DNA of 35,256 nt, taken from Candidatus Endomicrobiellum agilis. GTDB taxonomy: Bacteria > Elusimicrobiota > Endomicrobiia > Endomicrobiales > Endomicrobiaceae. The notes beneath the pieces were generated by a model that saw only the letters and a program-made list of their open reading frames with translations, had not been told where the DNA came from and ran no database searches. Shown in pieces: positions 8,199 to 19,800 of this stretch. Every line of letters begins with the position of its first letter. Position 1 is the stretch's first letter. The position numbers and the translations under genes were made by a program. The stretch spans positions 1-35,256 of the forward strand of contig JAIXMX010000013.1 of assembly GCA_020328155.1 (NCBI GenBank), written 5' to 3'.

Positions 8199-9058
8199 AC
8201 TAAACCTCTTATGAGGTTTAAAAACTTTTCTGCCTTTTGTTCGTCATAGCTTTCTTTGCTTGATATATTTATAAACTCGCCAAGCTTCTTTTTGGGTATC
8301 ATTGATGAGAAGTAATTTAATTTGTCTTCTAATACTTCTTTTGTCTGTTGCTTAAGTAAAGATAAATTTTTTATAGTTAAAAACCCATTACCAGACGTTT
8401 TTTCAATAAAAGAAATACTAGTCGGTCTTGGGTTTAAAGACCAAAAACTTTGTACAGCTCCGGAGTTTTTTAAAAAATCTACTTTATGACTGTAATTTTC
8501 TGTAATGGGACTATTGCCTATAACAATAATTGGTATATTTGACGACGATATCCCGGAAACTCTTATGTTTATTGATTTTCCTATTGCTTTCAACATAGAG
8601 TCCGAACGCAATAAAGAAGGATTGCCTTTGTGAGTTTTGTAATCCCCAATAAATTTAATTTTGCCAGATTCATACTTATAGTTTGAAATGACGCTCATTT
8701 TGATTTCAAAAATTAATTTTACATTTTCTGGTACCTGTTTTTTTGAATTTGTAGTGCAAAAAGCCAAATCAGCTTCAGATCTTCTAGATAATCCAATTTT
8801 TTCACATTCTACGCCGTTAATTGCATAAAACCCAAGAGATCGAGCAATAGGAGTAAAAATATCTTTTGTCCATTTTTCTGTGAATTGCCCAATTAAAGAA
8901 TTTCTTGCTTGTAAAGCTTGCCCCTTGGCATTTTCGGTTTTTGGGACATATGCATAATAACCCGAATGTAAGTGATAGAATAGCTGCTCCGGTGTGGCAT
9001 AATTTTGTAATGCAGTTGTAAAAAATTGCAATTCCGACAACCTATCCCATAAGTCCAT
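8195..9058 (-). CDS. type II restriction endonuclease (PD-(D/E)xK)
   Basis: A 287-aa protein immediately upstream of, and overlapping, the intact methyltransferase. A PD-(D/E)xK nuclease core is visible: SEADLAF gives D97 and LIFEIKMS gives E118-x-K120. That arrangement, with the gene order R then M sharing an ATGA, supports a type II endonuclease that cleaves unmodified DNA at the site protected by its partner. The N-terminus (MDLWDRLSELQFF) follows a good ribosome binding site (AAAGGAGAGG about 8-10 nt before ATG). Full length and open, so probably functional. I cannot assign an isoschizomer group. Possible promoters upstream were not clear. Confidence 0.75.
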   Translation of the reverse strand: MDLWDRLSELQFFTTALQNYATPEQLFYHLHSGYYAYVPKTENAKGQALQARNSLIGQFTEKWTKDIFTPIARSLGFYAINGVECEKIGLSRRSEADLAFCTTNSKKQVPENVKLIFEIKMSVISNYKYESGKIKFIGDYKTHKGNPSLLRSDSMLKAIGKSINIRVSGISSSNIPIIVIGNSPITENYSHKVDFLKNSGAVQSFWSLNPRPTSISFIEKTSGNGFLTIKNLSLLKQQTKEVLEDKLNYFSSMIPKKKLGEFINISSKESYDEQKAEKFLNLIRGLV

Positions 9059-9429
9059 TGACTAACCTCTCCTTTCCCATCAAAACAAAAAAGCGAGCAG
9101 TTTTCATGATACTTGCGAGAGTATAATAACCGTCGCCTTATGCGTCCCAATTAAGGAACCTAAGCAAAACAAGCGATTATTCCAGACTCACAATGATTTC
9201 AAAGATATTAGCTCTGAAATATTCATCTATACTCGTTAGTCATGACTCCAAAATAATCTATTTAATTTTTCAACAACAATCTAAATCTAGCATTAAAAAT
9301 ACGATAACAAATCTCAGTAATTTGGAAATTTGTACGACATAGTCAGTTTCATTCTGATACAGGATTATATAAAATAATGTGATAATCCGGTAATAATCAT
9401 CAATACAGACAAAACTCATGAAAAATATT

Positions 9430-9657
9430 TTATGACGAGAGATAATCTCTCACTTTACCCAAATAGTAAAAGTTTTCAACTCCGCTACTTACTGGTAATC
9501 TCACAAAATGCTTCGCATTCTCGTTCCCATCACAGAACTCGTGATTCTTAATCGTCTCGCCGGCCCCTTCCCCGCAGACAGCGAGAGAACAATTGCGACG
9601 ACAACAAATAAAACATATGCTTTCCATGCGGCTTGCCCGACTGATTATATAAAGATT
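9430..9657 (-). pseudogene. GC-richer patch, possible remnant of a membrane-anchored protein
   Basis: About 170 bp here is visibly richer in G and C than the flanks. On the minus strand one frame gives a membrane-like segment (AYVLFVVVAIVLSLSAG) and, after a shift, a second frame gives GAGETIKNHEFCDGNENAKH and further residues to a stop at 9430. Joined, they could be a signal anchor followed by a short extracytoplasmic part. No family is recognised. It may be a decayed gene or an unrelated insertion. The remainder of the 9059-9951 gap shows only repeat copy 3. Confidence 0.25.
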
Positions 9658-9694
9658 TTAATTTTTTATACAATAACATAAGTTAAATTTTTGG

Positions 9695-9942
9695 GAAGAA
9701 TGTGTTTAACAATCTACATACTACATAAAAAAACTCCGGAAACTGTCTGAAGTTACAACAATTCGTATCTGCTATTACTCCGAATTACTAGAATTCTACG
9801 CTTACTCATACTGTTGAATGATTAATTGCTGATATAGAACCAAATGCTAATTTTAACAGTGTATTAAATTCAGCGGTTTTGAGTTATACTTCTTGTACTT
9901 AATCGTTAGTACTTACATATAAATGAAATTAAAAATATTTTA
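9695..9942 (+). repeat. degenerate dispersed repeat, copy 3
   Basis: Third copy of the sequence at 2955-3225 and 6718-6965, same orientation. It reads KKLRKLSEVTTIRICYYSEL then LEFYAYSY in one frame (near 9730-9805) and VE*LIADIEPN in another, matching SELLEFHTLIPTVKRLI of copy 1 with frameshifts. It ends with GTTAGTACTTACATATAAATG, like the ends of copies 1 and 2. It separates the restriction-modification pair from the HEPN gene plus CRISPR locus. Confidence 0.5.
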
Positions 9943-9951
9943 TATTTAAGT

Positions 9952-10848
9952 TTAAGATAGCAATTTAAGCGGCGGTCTGGTTGATTCTACTTTGTCGCTA
10001 ATTTGACATATTGCCGCTTTTAAAACTTGGAAACATATTTTTGCCGTATGCTCATCTGGCTGAAACCTTGACGACTTTTGTTTACATGGATGGATATAAT
10101 TTCTAAAATCCCGGAGAACATGACTAAACTTTTTCACATCTTCAAGTATAAAACCTAATTCACAAGCAGTATCGATACTTTCGCCTAGCTTCCATTTAGG
10201 AAAAGGTTTAATTTTATTATCGCTGTCTTTTTGAGCAGAATCCGCCTGATTAAATTTTTCTGGATATTTAATCATAATACTTAACAGCAATCCTTCCAAT
10301 ACACTACCACACATAAATATAGTAGATAAATTTGCTTTAGAGTGCATACACTTTTTTATTTCTTCTATTCGCTCAGTTATTATTTTTTGCAATAACGAAT
10401 CAATGTTAAGATATTTTAGATTTATATCTTCAAATTCTTTATTCAGAAACTCATTTTCACTATCAGTTATCTTACTATCAACATTTCTTTTTAAAAAGCT
10501 ATCTGTCGAATCTACAAATATTATCTCTTTATCTTGTCTTACAACTAACCAACCATCAAACGAAATATATTTATTGAAATCTGCGATTAGGGAATCTAAT
10601 TTATCAAATTCACCAACAAAGTTAATAGGAGCAAATACATTCCTAATACACTTACATAAATTAGGGGTGTTATTGATTTGTTTTAATTTGTCTTCTATAT
10701 ACCACCAACGAGAAGGGAATCCTTTACAGTAAGTATCGTTGAATCCGAAAGCATTAAAAAATTCTACTAATTTTGGACCACTTCTATATTTTATTTTTTC
10801 GTTAATAAGTTCTCTTAAATATTCTAATGTTTTTTGATTTAACTGCAT
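9952..10848 (-). CDS. AbiJ-like protein with C-terminal HEPN RNase motif
   Basis: A 298-aa protein. The N-terminal half (LRELINEKIKYRSGPKLVEF, then FNDTYCKGFPSRWWYIEDKL and KCIRNVFAPINFVG) resembles the AbiJ N-terminal domain found in abortive-infection proteins. The C-terminal half is helical and ends with RDFRNYIH (R246-x6-H253), which fits the R-x4-6-H active-site motif of HEPN ribonucleases. The predicted role is a defence RNase that harms the host or phage transcripts on infection; this is family-level inference, not shown here. A ribosome binding site (AGGAG at 8-9 nt) precedes the ATG. Only 34 bp separate the start from the oldest CRISPR repeat, leaving little room for a private promoter, so transcription may come through the array. 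No frameshifts. Confidence 0.65.
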   Translation of the reverse strand: MQLNQKTLEYLRELINEKIKYRSGPKLVEFFNAFGFNDTYCKGFPSRWWYIEDKLKQINNTPNLCKCIRNVFAPINFVGEFDKLDSLIADFNKYISFDGWLVVRQDKEIIFVDSTDSFLKRNVDSKITDSENEFLNKEFEDINLKYLNIDSLLQKIITERIEEIKKCMHSKANLSTIFMCGSVLEGLLLSIMIKYPEKFNQADSAQKDSDNKIKPFPKWKLGESIDTACELGFILEDVKKFSHVLRDFRNYIHPCKQKSSRFQPDEHTAKICFQVLKAAICQISDKVESTRPPLKLLS

Positions 10849-10882
10849 ACTGTTTATCTCCTAACCGTTTAACGATATACAG

Positions 10883-13800
10883 ACTTCAATTCACGTGCCT
10901 ACACAAGGCGCGACGAAATTCAAGCGACCACTTTTGAGGACGAGCTGGATTTCAATTCACGCGCCTACACAAGGCGCGACATGCCCCAAATCTATAGGAT
11001 TGCCGCCGGGCAAAATTTCAATTCACGCGCCTATACAAGGCGCGACCCCGATATTAGGCAATTTTTGTTTGACAGAAAAATATTTCAATTCACGCGCCTA
11101 TACAAGGCGCGACTCTCTCTTTTATAAATGTTAAATACTGATAATCCATTTCAATTCACGCGCCTATACAAGGCGCGACAATTATGATAAACGAGGTGAG
11201 CGAGCAAAGACTTATTTCAATTCACGCGCCTACACAAGGCGCGACGGACGAGGCCTTTAACGCTAAGAGAGCCAAACTAATTTCAATTCACGCGCCTACA
11301 CAAGGCGCGACCGAAGCCGCACAGAATTTGCAATGGGATAGGCAGATTTCAATTCACGCGCCTACACAAGGCGCGACTTAGGATTTGTTTACAAGGATTA
11401 TCCAAATCAATACATTTCAATTCACGCGCCTACACAAGGCGCGACGAACTACATCGGTCTATTTTAGAAGACTATAACAATTTCAATTCACGCGCCTACA
11501 CAAGGCGCGACGAGACTATATCCGCAAATGGCGGACGTATTTAAAATTTCAATTCACGCGCCTACACAAGGCGCGACTATATAACTTCGGCTCAGTATCC
11601 TTATCCCACCCATTTCAATTCACGCGCCTACACAAGGCGCGACAAGCACTGCCCAGCCCCATTGACCCAGTAGGGATATTTCAATTCACGCGCCTACACA
11701 AGGCGCGACATGGATTTAACGATAGAGCGGCAGTACAAGAAGCCATTTCAATTCACGCGCCTACACAAGGCGCGACACGTGGGCGTATTAACGATAAACA
11801 ATGCAGCGCCCATTTCAATTCACGCGCCTACACAAGGCGCGACTGTAAATAAAGGCATATCCGCAGCCACAGGACTTGATTTCAATTCACGCGCCTACAC
11901 AAGGCGCGACCGGCACATTTACGCAAGTATGGCAAGAGGACGTAAATTTCAATTCACGCGCCTACACAAGGCGCGACGTATCTTACCCGAAAGAGACAGA
12001 CGCTACAACCAATTTCAATTCACGCGCCTATACAAGGCGCGACAGAAATTACTGTAGGTGATGAGGCTCTAGTAGGCATTTCAATTCACGCGCCTATACA
12101 AGGCGCGACAACATAAAAAGCTAAAGCTTTTAAACCGGGCTGTATTTCAATTCACGCGCCTATACAAGGCGCGACCCTTAAAACAATCCCAAGGGCAATG
12201 GCAAGCTTTGATTTCAATTCACGCGCCTATACAAGGCGCGACGGTACTATCGGATGCGAAGCAGACGGAACCTTACATTTCAATTCACGCGCCTATACAA
12301 GGCGCGACTGATAGGACTTTTAATACTCCGAAAGAAGCAAAAATTTCAATTCACGCGCCTATACAAGGCGCGACAATCTTAGACAGAACGGATTTCATGT
12401 TATAATATAATTTCAATTCACGCGCCTATACAAGGCGCGACCTGGCTGGGATGGCCAGATATATGCGACAGTTGTATTTCAATTCACGCGCCTATACAAG
12501 GCGCGACACTACTGTTAAGCCTTTGCCGTTATTTACAATTATTTCAATTCACGCGCCTATACAAGGCGCGACGATTAATGCGTTGCCTTTGTGCGGGATT
12601 GATTTAATTTCAATTCACGCGCCTATACAAGGCGCGACTTGAGAAATATTTGGAACGGTGCAAGTTTTGGAGCATTTCAATTCACGCGCCTATACAAGGC
12701 GCGACCCACACAAGCACACGGCTGATTTTCGGAATTTCTATTTCAATTCACGCGCCTATACAAGGCGCGACATGAATGTGTGGGAAAGCGACGCAGAAAC
12801 ACAGCAATTTCAATTCACGCGCCTATACAAGGCGCGACAAGAATGGCGTGGGAAGAAATTAAACGAGGGATGATTTCAATTCACGCGCCTATACAAGGCG
12901 CGACGCCCACTGGTCTTCTACCTGAGGATATATATAAGTTATTTCAATTCACGCGCCTATACAAGGCGCGACTTTAAAATGATGTCGGAATCTGCGAAGA
13001 AGTTTGATTTCAATTCACGCGCCTATACAAGGCGCGACCTTTGCAGAAGGCGGAGCTATCAAGAGACTGCCCATTTCAATTCACGCGCCTATACAAGGCG
13101 CGACGTTTCGCAATATAGGCTGTAATTTGATTGTAAGCATTTCAATTCACGCGCCTATACAAGGCGCGACTGCGTTAAAGGTTACCTCTTTGTCAATATC
13201 AGCATTTCAATTCACGCGCCTATACAAGGCGCGACCAAACGTAAGCTGATAATCGTCCCCGCCGTACGATTTCAATTCACGCGCCTATACAAGGCGCGAC
13301 TAAAGTAAAGTGTTAAGGATTTATGAGATTATCGATTTCAATTCACGCGCCTATACAAGGCGCGACGCAAGGTGTGGGACAATCGCGTATGCCTTTACAG
13401 ATTTCAATTCACGCGCCTATACAAGGCGCGACAATTTATGCAAACCGATGAGCGACCCGAACTTGTGATTTCAATTCACGCGCCTATACAAGGCGCGACG
13501 GCGTTTATAACGCATGCGTGTTTAGCCGCCAAAATTTCAATTCACGCGCCTATACAAGGCACGACAAGATAGAACCCGCGCATTTAACGAAGATTTAGCA
13601 TTTCAATTCACGCGCCTATACAAGGCGCGACTATACGGAAGTATTGGCTGAAATGTTGCCGATGGATTTCAATTCACGCGCCTATACAAGGCGCGACTAT
13701 ACGGAAGTATTGGCTGAAATGTTGCCGATGGATTTCAATTCACGCGCCTATACAAGGCGCGACATGCAGTTGAAAGCTACTTGGCGCATTTAATCGCAAT

Positions 13801-16800
13801 TTCAATTCACGCGCCTATACAAGGCGCGACTATTGTGGACATAGAGTTACAGCCAATACCTGGAGATTTCAATTCACGCGCCTATACAAGGCGCGACGAG
13901 GCAGGCGAGACAAGTAACGCCAGAGGGACCCATTTCAATTCACGCGCCTATACAAGGCGCGACACGGAAAGCAGGCTAGGGCAAGCGGAGCAGGCTCATT
14001 TCAATTCACGCGCCTATACAAGGCGCGATGGAACATTTGGCAAGGGAACTTGTTTTATTAAAAATTTCAATTCACGCGCCTATACAAGGCGCGATTGGCG
14101 GAGCCTGTAATGGGAAAATGGTCAATAGTAATTTCAATTCACGCGCCTATACAAGGCGCGATGGACTACAGGTAGTCCTCAAGGTAACATGTCAGATTTC
14201 AATTCACGCGCCTATACAAGGCGCGATATTATATGTCAGAGTGACAAACGAGGCGGACAATATTTCAATTCACGCGCCTATACAAGGCGCGATGTACTCG
14301 AAAAAAATAATCGGTACGTGCCGGAAAATTTCAATTCACGCGCCTATACAAGGCGCGATCGTAAAGCTTGCCTGTAAACGCAAATTCTAAAACAATTTCA
14401 ATTCACGCGCCTATACAAGGCGCGATAGGACGGGGGGAAAAATGAAAATAAAAGAATGGATTTCAATTCACGCGCCTATACAAGGCGCGATGTGTTTGCG
14501 TGATTAGTAAACGAAGCGGTTAATTTATTTCAATTCACGCGCCTATACAAGGCGCGATCAGTACGGAAAAATACACTCGTGAATCTGTGAAATTTCAATT
14601 CACGCGCCTATACAAGGCGCGATACCAAGTAAAACATTGCAAGTATGCACACCATTACATTTCAATTCACGCGCCTATACAAGGCGCGATGTAGGCAGAG
14701 CCGAAGATACTACGTTTATGCGAGATTTCAATTCACGCGCCTATACAAGGCGCGATAGCCCATATACAGCTGGTCTAACTGCTACATTAGGATTTCAATT
14801 CACGCGCCTATACAAGGCGCGATTAGCAAAAATGAGAGAGCTTAGCGAGCGGCTGAGAATTTCAATTCACGCGCCTATACAAGGCGCGATTAAGTTTCCT
14901 TACAACCTTTGTTGCGTGTTTCTTAATTTCAATTCACGCGCCTATACAAGGCGCGATCGCCCTGTTTTGTATTGATGATACTTTTGACCCCATTTCAATT
15001 CACGCGCCTATACAAGGCGCGATTTTGTCAACAGTTCAAGTTCTCTTTGTCTATACTATTTCAATTCACGCGCCTATACAAGGCGCGATAAAAAAATACA
15101 GGAGTTAGAAGAAGAACTAAACGATTTCAATTCACGCGCCTATACAAGGCGCGATATTTCCTTCGTCTAAAATGCGTTTAATTTCTTTTATTTCAATTCA
15201 CGCGCCTATACAAGGCGCGATTTTCCCTATAAAGGATGTCCGTTTACAACTGTGAATTTCAATTCACGCGCCTATACAAGGCGCGATTATGGCGCACGAT
15301 ATAGTGGCGGTGAAAGGAAAAATTTCAATTCACGCGCCTATACAAGGCGCGATTTTGCTGTCATTCTCTCGTCAAACCATTTCTTGAAAATTTCAATTCA
15401 CGCGCCTATACAAGGCGCGATACTGTGGTAGATGTTACGGGCAATACATTTGATGAATTTCAATTCACGCGCCTATACAAGGCGCGATCTGCCCAAAGGT
15501 AGCGGCGTCCAACGCGGCTGTAGATTTCAATTCACGCGCCTATACAAGGCGCGATCTGGTTATGTTTTTCTTCTTCTTCTTCCAGCAGTTTAAATTTCAA
15601 TTCACGCGCCTATACAAGGCGCGATCGTACTCTTGTAAAACGCCCTCGCGAAATCCAGGGATTTCAATTCACGCGCCTATACAAGGCGCGATTAAACTAT
15701 CGTCGCCTATCATGTTTCCCGTATCGGGATTTCAATTCACGCGCCTATACAAGGCGCGATGTTCCGGTCGGGGAAGGGAAAGCCGTAAGAGTAACCATTT
15801 CAATTCACGCGCCTATACAAGGCGCGATCAGTGCCATCGGCCGAGTTTAAAACAACATCGGGCGATTTCAATTCACGCGCCTATACAAGGCGCGATCTTA
15901 TTGCATTCTGCGTGCGCTTTTGCCACCACAATTTCAATTCACGCGCCTATACAAGGCGCGATATCTGAAATTCCGAAAATTAAACGGGTGTTTATATATT
16001 TCAATTCACGCGCCTATACAAGGCGCGATGAATATTGGTGTGCTTAATCATTTTGCCAAAATAATTTCAATTCACGCGCCTATACAAGGCGCGATCTTGT
16101 CAACTACTACCTGCCTTTTCTTTTCTTAACATTTCAATTCACGCGCCTATACAAGGCGCGATACCACATGGTGCGGTTTTTTTTTATTGTTGACCTTATT
16201 TCAATTCACGCGCCTATACAAGGCGCGATCGTTTACAAATATAGGGTGTAATTTAGTAATCGCCATTTCAATTCACGCGCCTATACAAGGCGCGATGTGA
16301 TGTTGTACTACGGGCAAAAGCGTTCATTTACATTTCAATTCACGCGCCTATACAAGGCGCGATCACAGTAGATAAGTTACGGGCATATAACCATTGCATT
16401 TCAATTCACGCGCCTATACAAGGCGCGATAATTCTGAAACGGGCAGTTGTATCCATTTGGTTGATATTTCAATTCACGCGCCTATACAAGGCGCGATAAT
16501 CTACTGTCTCTGCTCTTCACACCAAAGTGAGCATTTCAATTCACGCGCCTATACAAGGCGCGATACGCTACTAATAGGATTTTTGCTGTAACTGATAAAT
16601 TTCAATTCACGCGCCTATACAAGGCGCGATACCCCATCAATGCGTTACGTTGCGCCTACGCTGAATTTCAATTCACGCGCCTATACAAGGCGCGATCCCG
16701 TTTGTCGCAAAACAGAACTACCGTCGGCAAATTTCAATTCACGCGCCTATACAAGGCGCGATATTACCTGTTAACCAGCCCTGTATATCCGTGTTAATTT

Positions 16801-19800
16801 CAATTCACGCGCCTATACAAGGCGCGATCCCTAAATCCTGCTGAGCGGCGTTGGGAGCAAAAATTTCAATTCACGCGCCTATACAAGGCGCGATCAGAGC
16901 CAAGCACAATCTCAGCTGCGCACAAACAAATTTCAATTCACGCGCCTATACAAGGCGCGATGGCAGACCAGACGTTTACCTGTGCTAACCCTACGATTTC
17001 AATTCACGCGCCTATACAAGGCGCGATTATCCATCTAACTCCACCATCTTCCCAAATAAATATTTCAATTCACGCGCCTATACAAGGCGCGATCTCAGCG
17101 GCGTACTGTTCCGCCATTTGCGGATACATTTCAATTCACGCGCCTATACAAGGCGCGATTACGGCGCATTTAAAAAGTTTGTGAGAGGCGAAATTTCAAT
17201 TCACGCGCCTATACAAGGCGCGATTATGCTGGCTTTCGGCACAAAAGGAATTTTAGACATTTCAATTCACGCGCCTATACAAGGCGCGATCAACAAGATG
17301 CGGCAGAGGAACAAAATCCGTACGATTTCAATTCACGCGCCTATACAAGGCGCGATATGATGGATTTAACGTGGGAAGACGCAGAGAACTATTTCAATTC
17401 ACGCGCCTATACAAGGCGCGATGGGCAACGAGTATCGAACCTATCGGCGTGGCGGATTTCAATTCACGCGCCTATACAAGGCGCGATTATCGAATGTTTA
17501 CAAAATTATCGGTACGGAGAAATTTCAATTCACGCGCCTATACAAGGCGCGATCAGCGTTAACACCTGCCCACCCGCCTGCGGCGCATTTCAATTCACGC
17601 GCCTATACAAGGCGCGATTTAACGTCGCTTGGGTCTGCACCTCTAAAACAAACATTTCAATTCACGCGCCTATACAAGGCGCGATCACCCTCTTTTTTAC
17701 TAGCCGACGGGGAGACGCCATTTCAATTCACGCGCCTATACAAGGCGCGATACAGGATATTTATCCTCATTTGTCCCAAGAAGCCATTTCAATTCACGCG
17801 CCTATACAAGGCGCGATGTTGCAGTTCCGCCAATGCATTCACTCGCTCCGTATTTCAATTCACGCGCCTATACAAGGCGCGATTACTTCGGTCTCATTCG
17901 TGATGACGATAGGCTTAATTTCAATTCACGCGCCTATACAAGGCGCGATACCCGCTTCTCTGGCTCTTTGCATCATATTAACGGATTTCAATTCACGCGC
18001 CTATACAAGGCGCGATCGTATGCGGGTGCGGGCGGCGATGCCGAGACAGCATTTCAATTCACGCGCCTATACAAGGCGCGATAAGCGTATTTTACCGAAT
18101 TGCCTAACGTTTTTATATTTCAATTCACGCGCCTATACAAGGCGCGATGATGAAATATACTGATATACCGAAGTGCCGCACAATTTCAATTCACGCGCCT
18201 ATACAAGGCGCGATTAAACATGCTTTTAGAGTTGGCCATAGACTCGGCATTTCAATTCACGCGCCTATACAAGGCGCGATAACTTTTATCCAGACTCGAA
18301 GAATATTTAAGTAAGATTTCAATTCACGCGCCTATACAAGGCGCGATAAGACAAGATAAAAGAGTTGAGCGAAACGTTTCCATTTCAATTCACGCGCCTA
18401 TACAAGGCGCGATTGTAAGTTTTTCCGGCGGACAGAACTTAGAACTAATTTCAATTCACGCGCCTATACAAGGCGCGATCATTTGGTATTTCTCTGCTTC
18501 GTCGCCTGTGGCTAATTTCAATTCACGCGCCTATACAAGGCGCGATCTGTTACGGTTCGTAGTTTAAGTTTTTACGCTAGAATTTCAATTCACGCGCCTA
18601 TACAAGGCGCGATACAGTAGATAAGTTACGGGCATATAACCATTGCATTTCAATTCACGCGCCTATACAAGGCGCGATCTCGGGAGTTTCTATCCCTGCT
18701 GCTCTAGAATAGATTTCAATTCACGCGCCTATACAAGGCGCGATTTGCTGTGTTAATATCCAACGCGTGCCCGTCAATCGATTTCAATTCACGCGCCTAT
18801 ACAAGGCGCGATCGTTCCGACAATGATTTCCGACAACCCGTCTTTAATTTCAATTCACGCGCCTATACAAGGCGCGATAACAGCAAAATCATGCCAATCC
18901 TTTTTTGCGTAAATTTCAATTCACGCGCCTATACAAGGCGCGATCTGTTCGTACTTCAGGCTGTCTCTTAGGTTTCCAATTTCAATTCACGCGCCTATAC
19001 AAGGCGCGATAAGAAGGAAAAAGAGCTGTGAGTAAGCTTAAGAGATTTCAATTCACGCGCCTATACAAGGCGCGATCAACTAATGCAACGTTAAGCCCTG
19101 ATAAGTATCCATTTCAATTCACGCGCCTATACAAGGCGCGATGTCGGCCAAAAAATCCAAGCCTCTATGCTTCCCCATTTCAATTCACGCGCCTATACAA
19201 GGCGCGATTTACATGGATGTAATTAAGGCATCAATGGTAAACATTTCAATTCACGCGCCTATACAAGGCGCGATTCTTTTTTGCCGGGCGGCAATCAACA
19301 AGACTTGGATTTCAATTCACGCGCCTATACAAGGCGCGATTCATTGGACGTATCGGCGGTATATCGAGGGGCGCATTTCAATTCACGCGCCTATACAAGG
19401 CGCGATCCAGACTAGCGTGGGTAGCTATTCTTTTAAATACATTTCAATTCACGCGCCTATACAAGGCGCGATTCACTCGGCTCACTCAGCAACTTGCCCA
19501 GAGAAAAATTTCAATTCACGCGCCTATACAAGGCGCGATGAGGAAATAAAAAAGATGTTAGCCTAACGGCTTATTTCAATTCACGCGCCTATACAAGGCG
19601 CGATCGCCAGGGTTGTCAAAAGCTGTAGGTGCCAAACTAATTTCAATTCACGCGCCTATACAAGGCGCGATGAATCATCTCTGGCGCAGTAATGCACTAT
19701 CGAAATTTCAATTCACGCGCCTATACAAGGCGCGATGGCTGGATTAAATAGGTAGAGATTATGCCGAAACCATTTCAATTCACGCGCCTATACAAGGCGC

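Noticed and set aside
15422-16397. Apparent likeness between spacers 15422-15456 and 16364-16397 (shared GTTACGGGCA)
   Set aside because: The shared phrase is only about 10-16 bases with gaps and the PAM-side ends do not align in register, so chance cannot be excluded.
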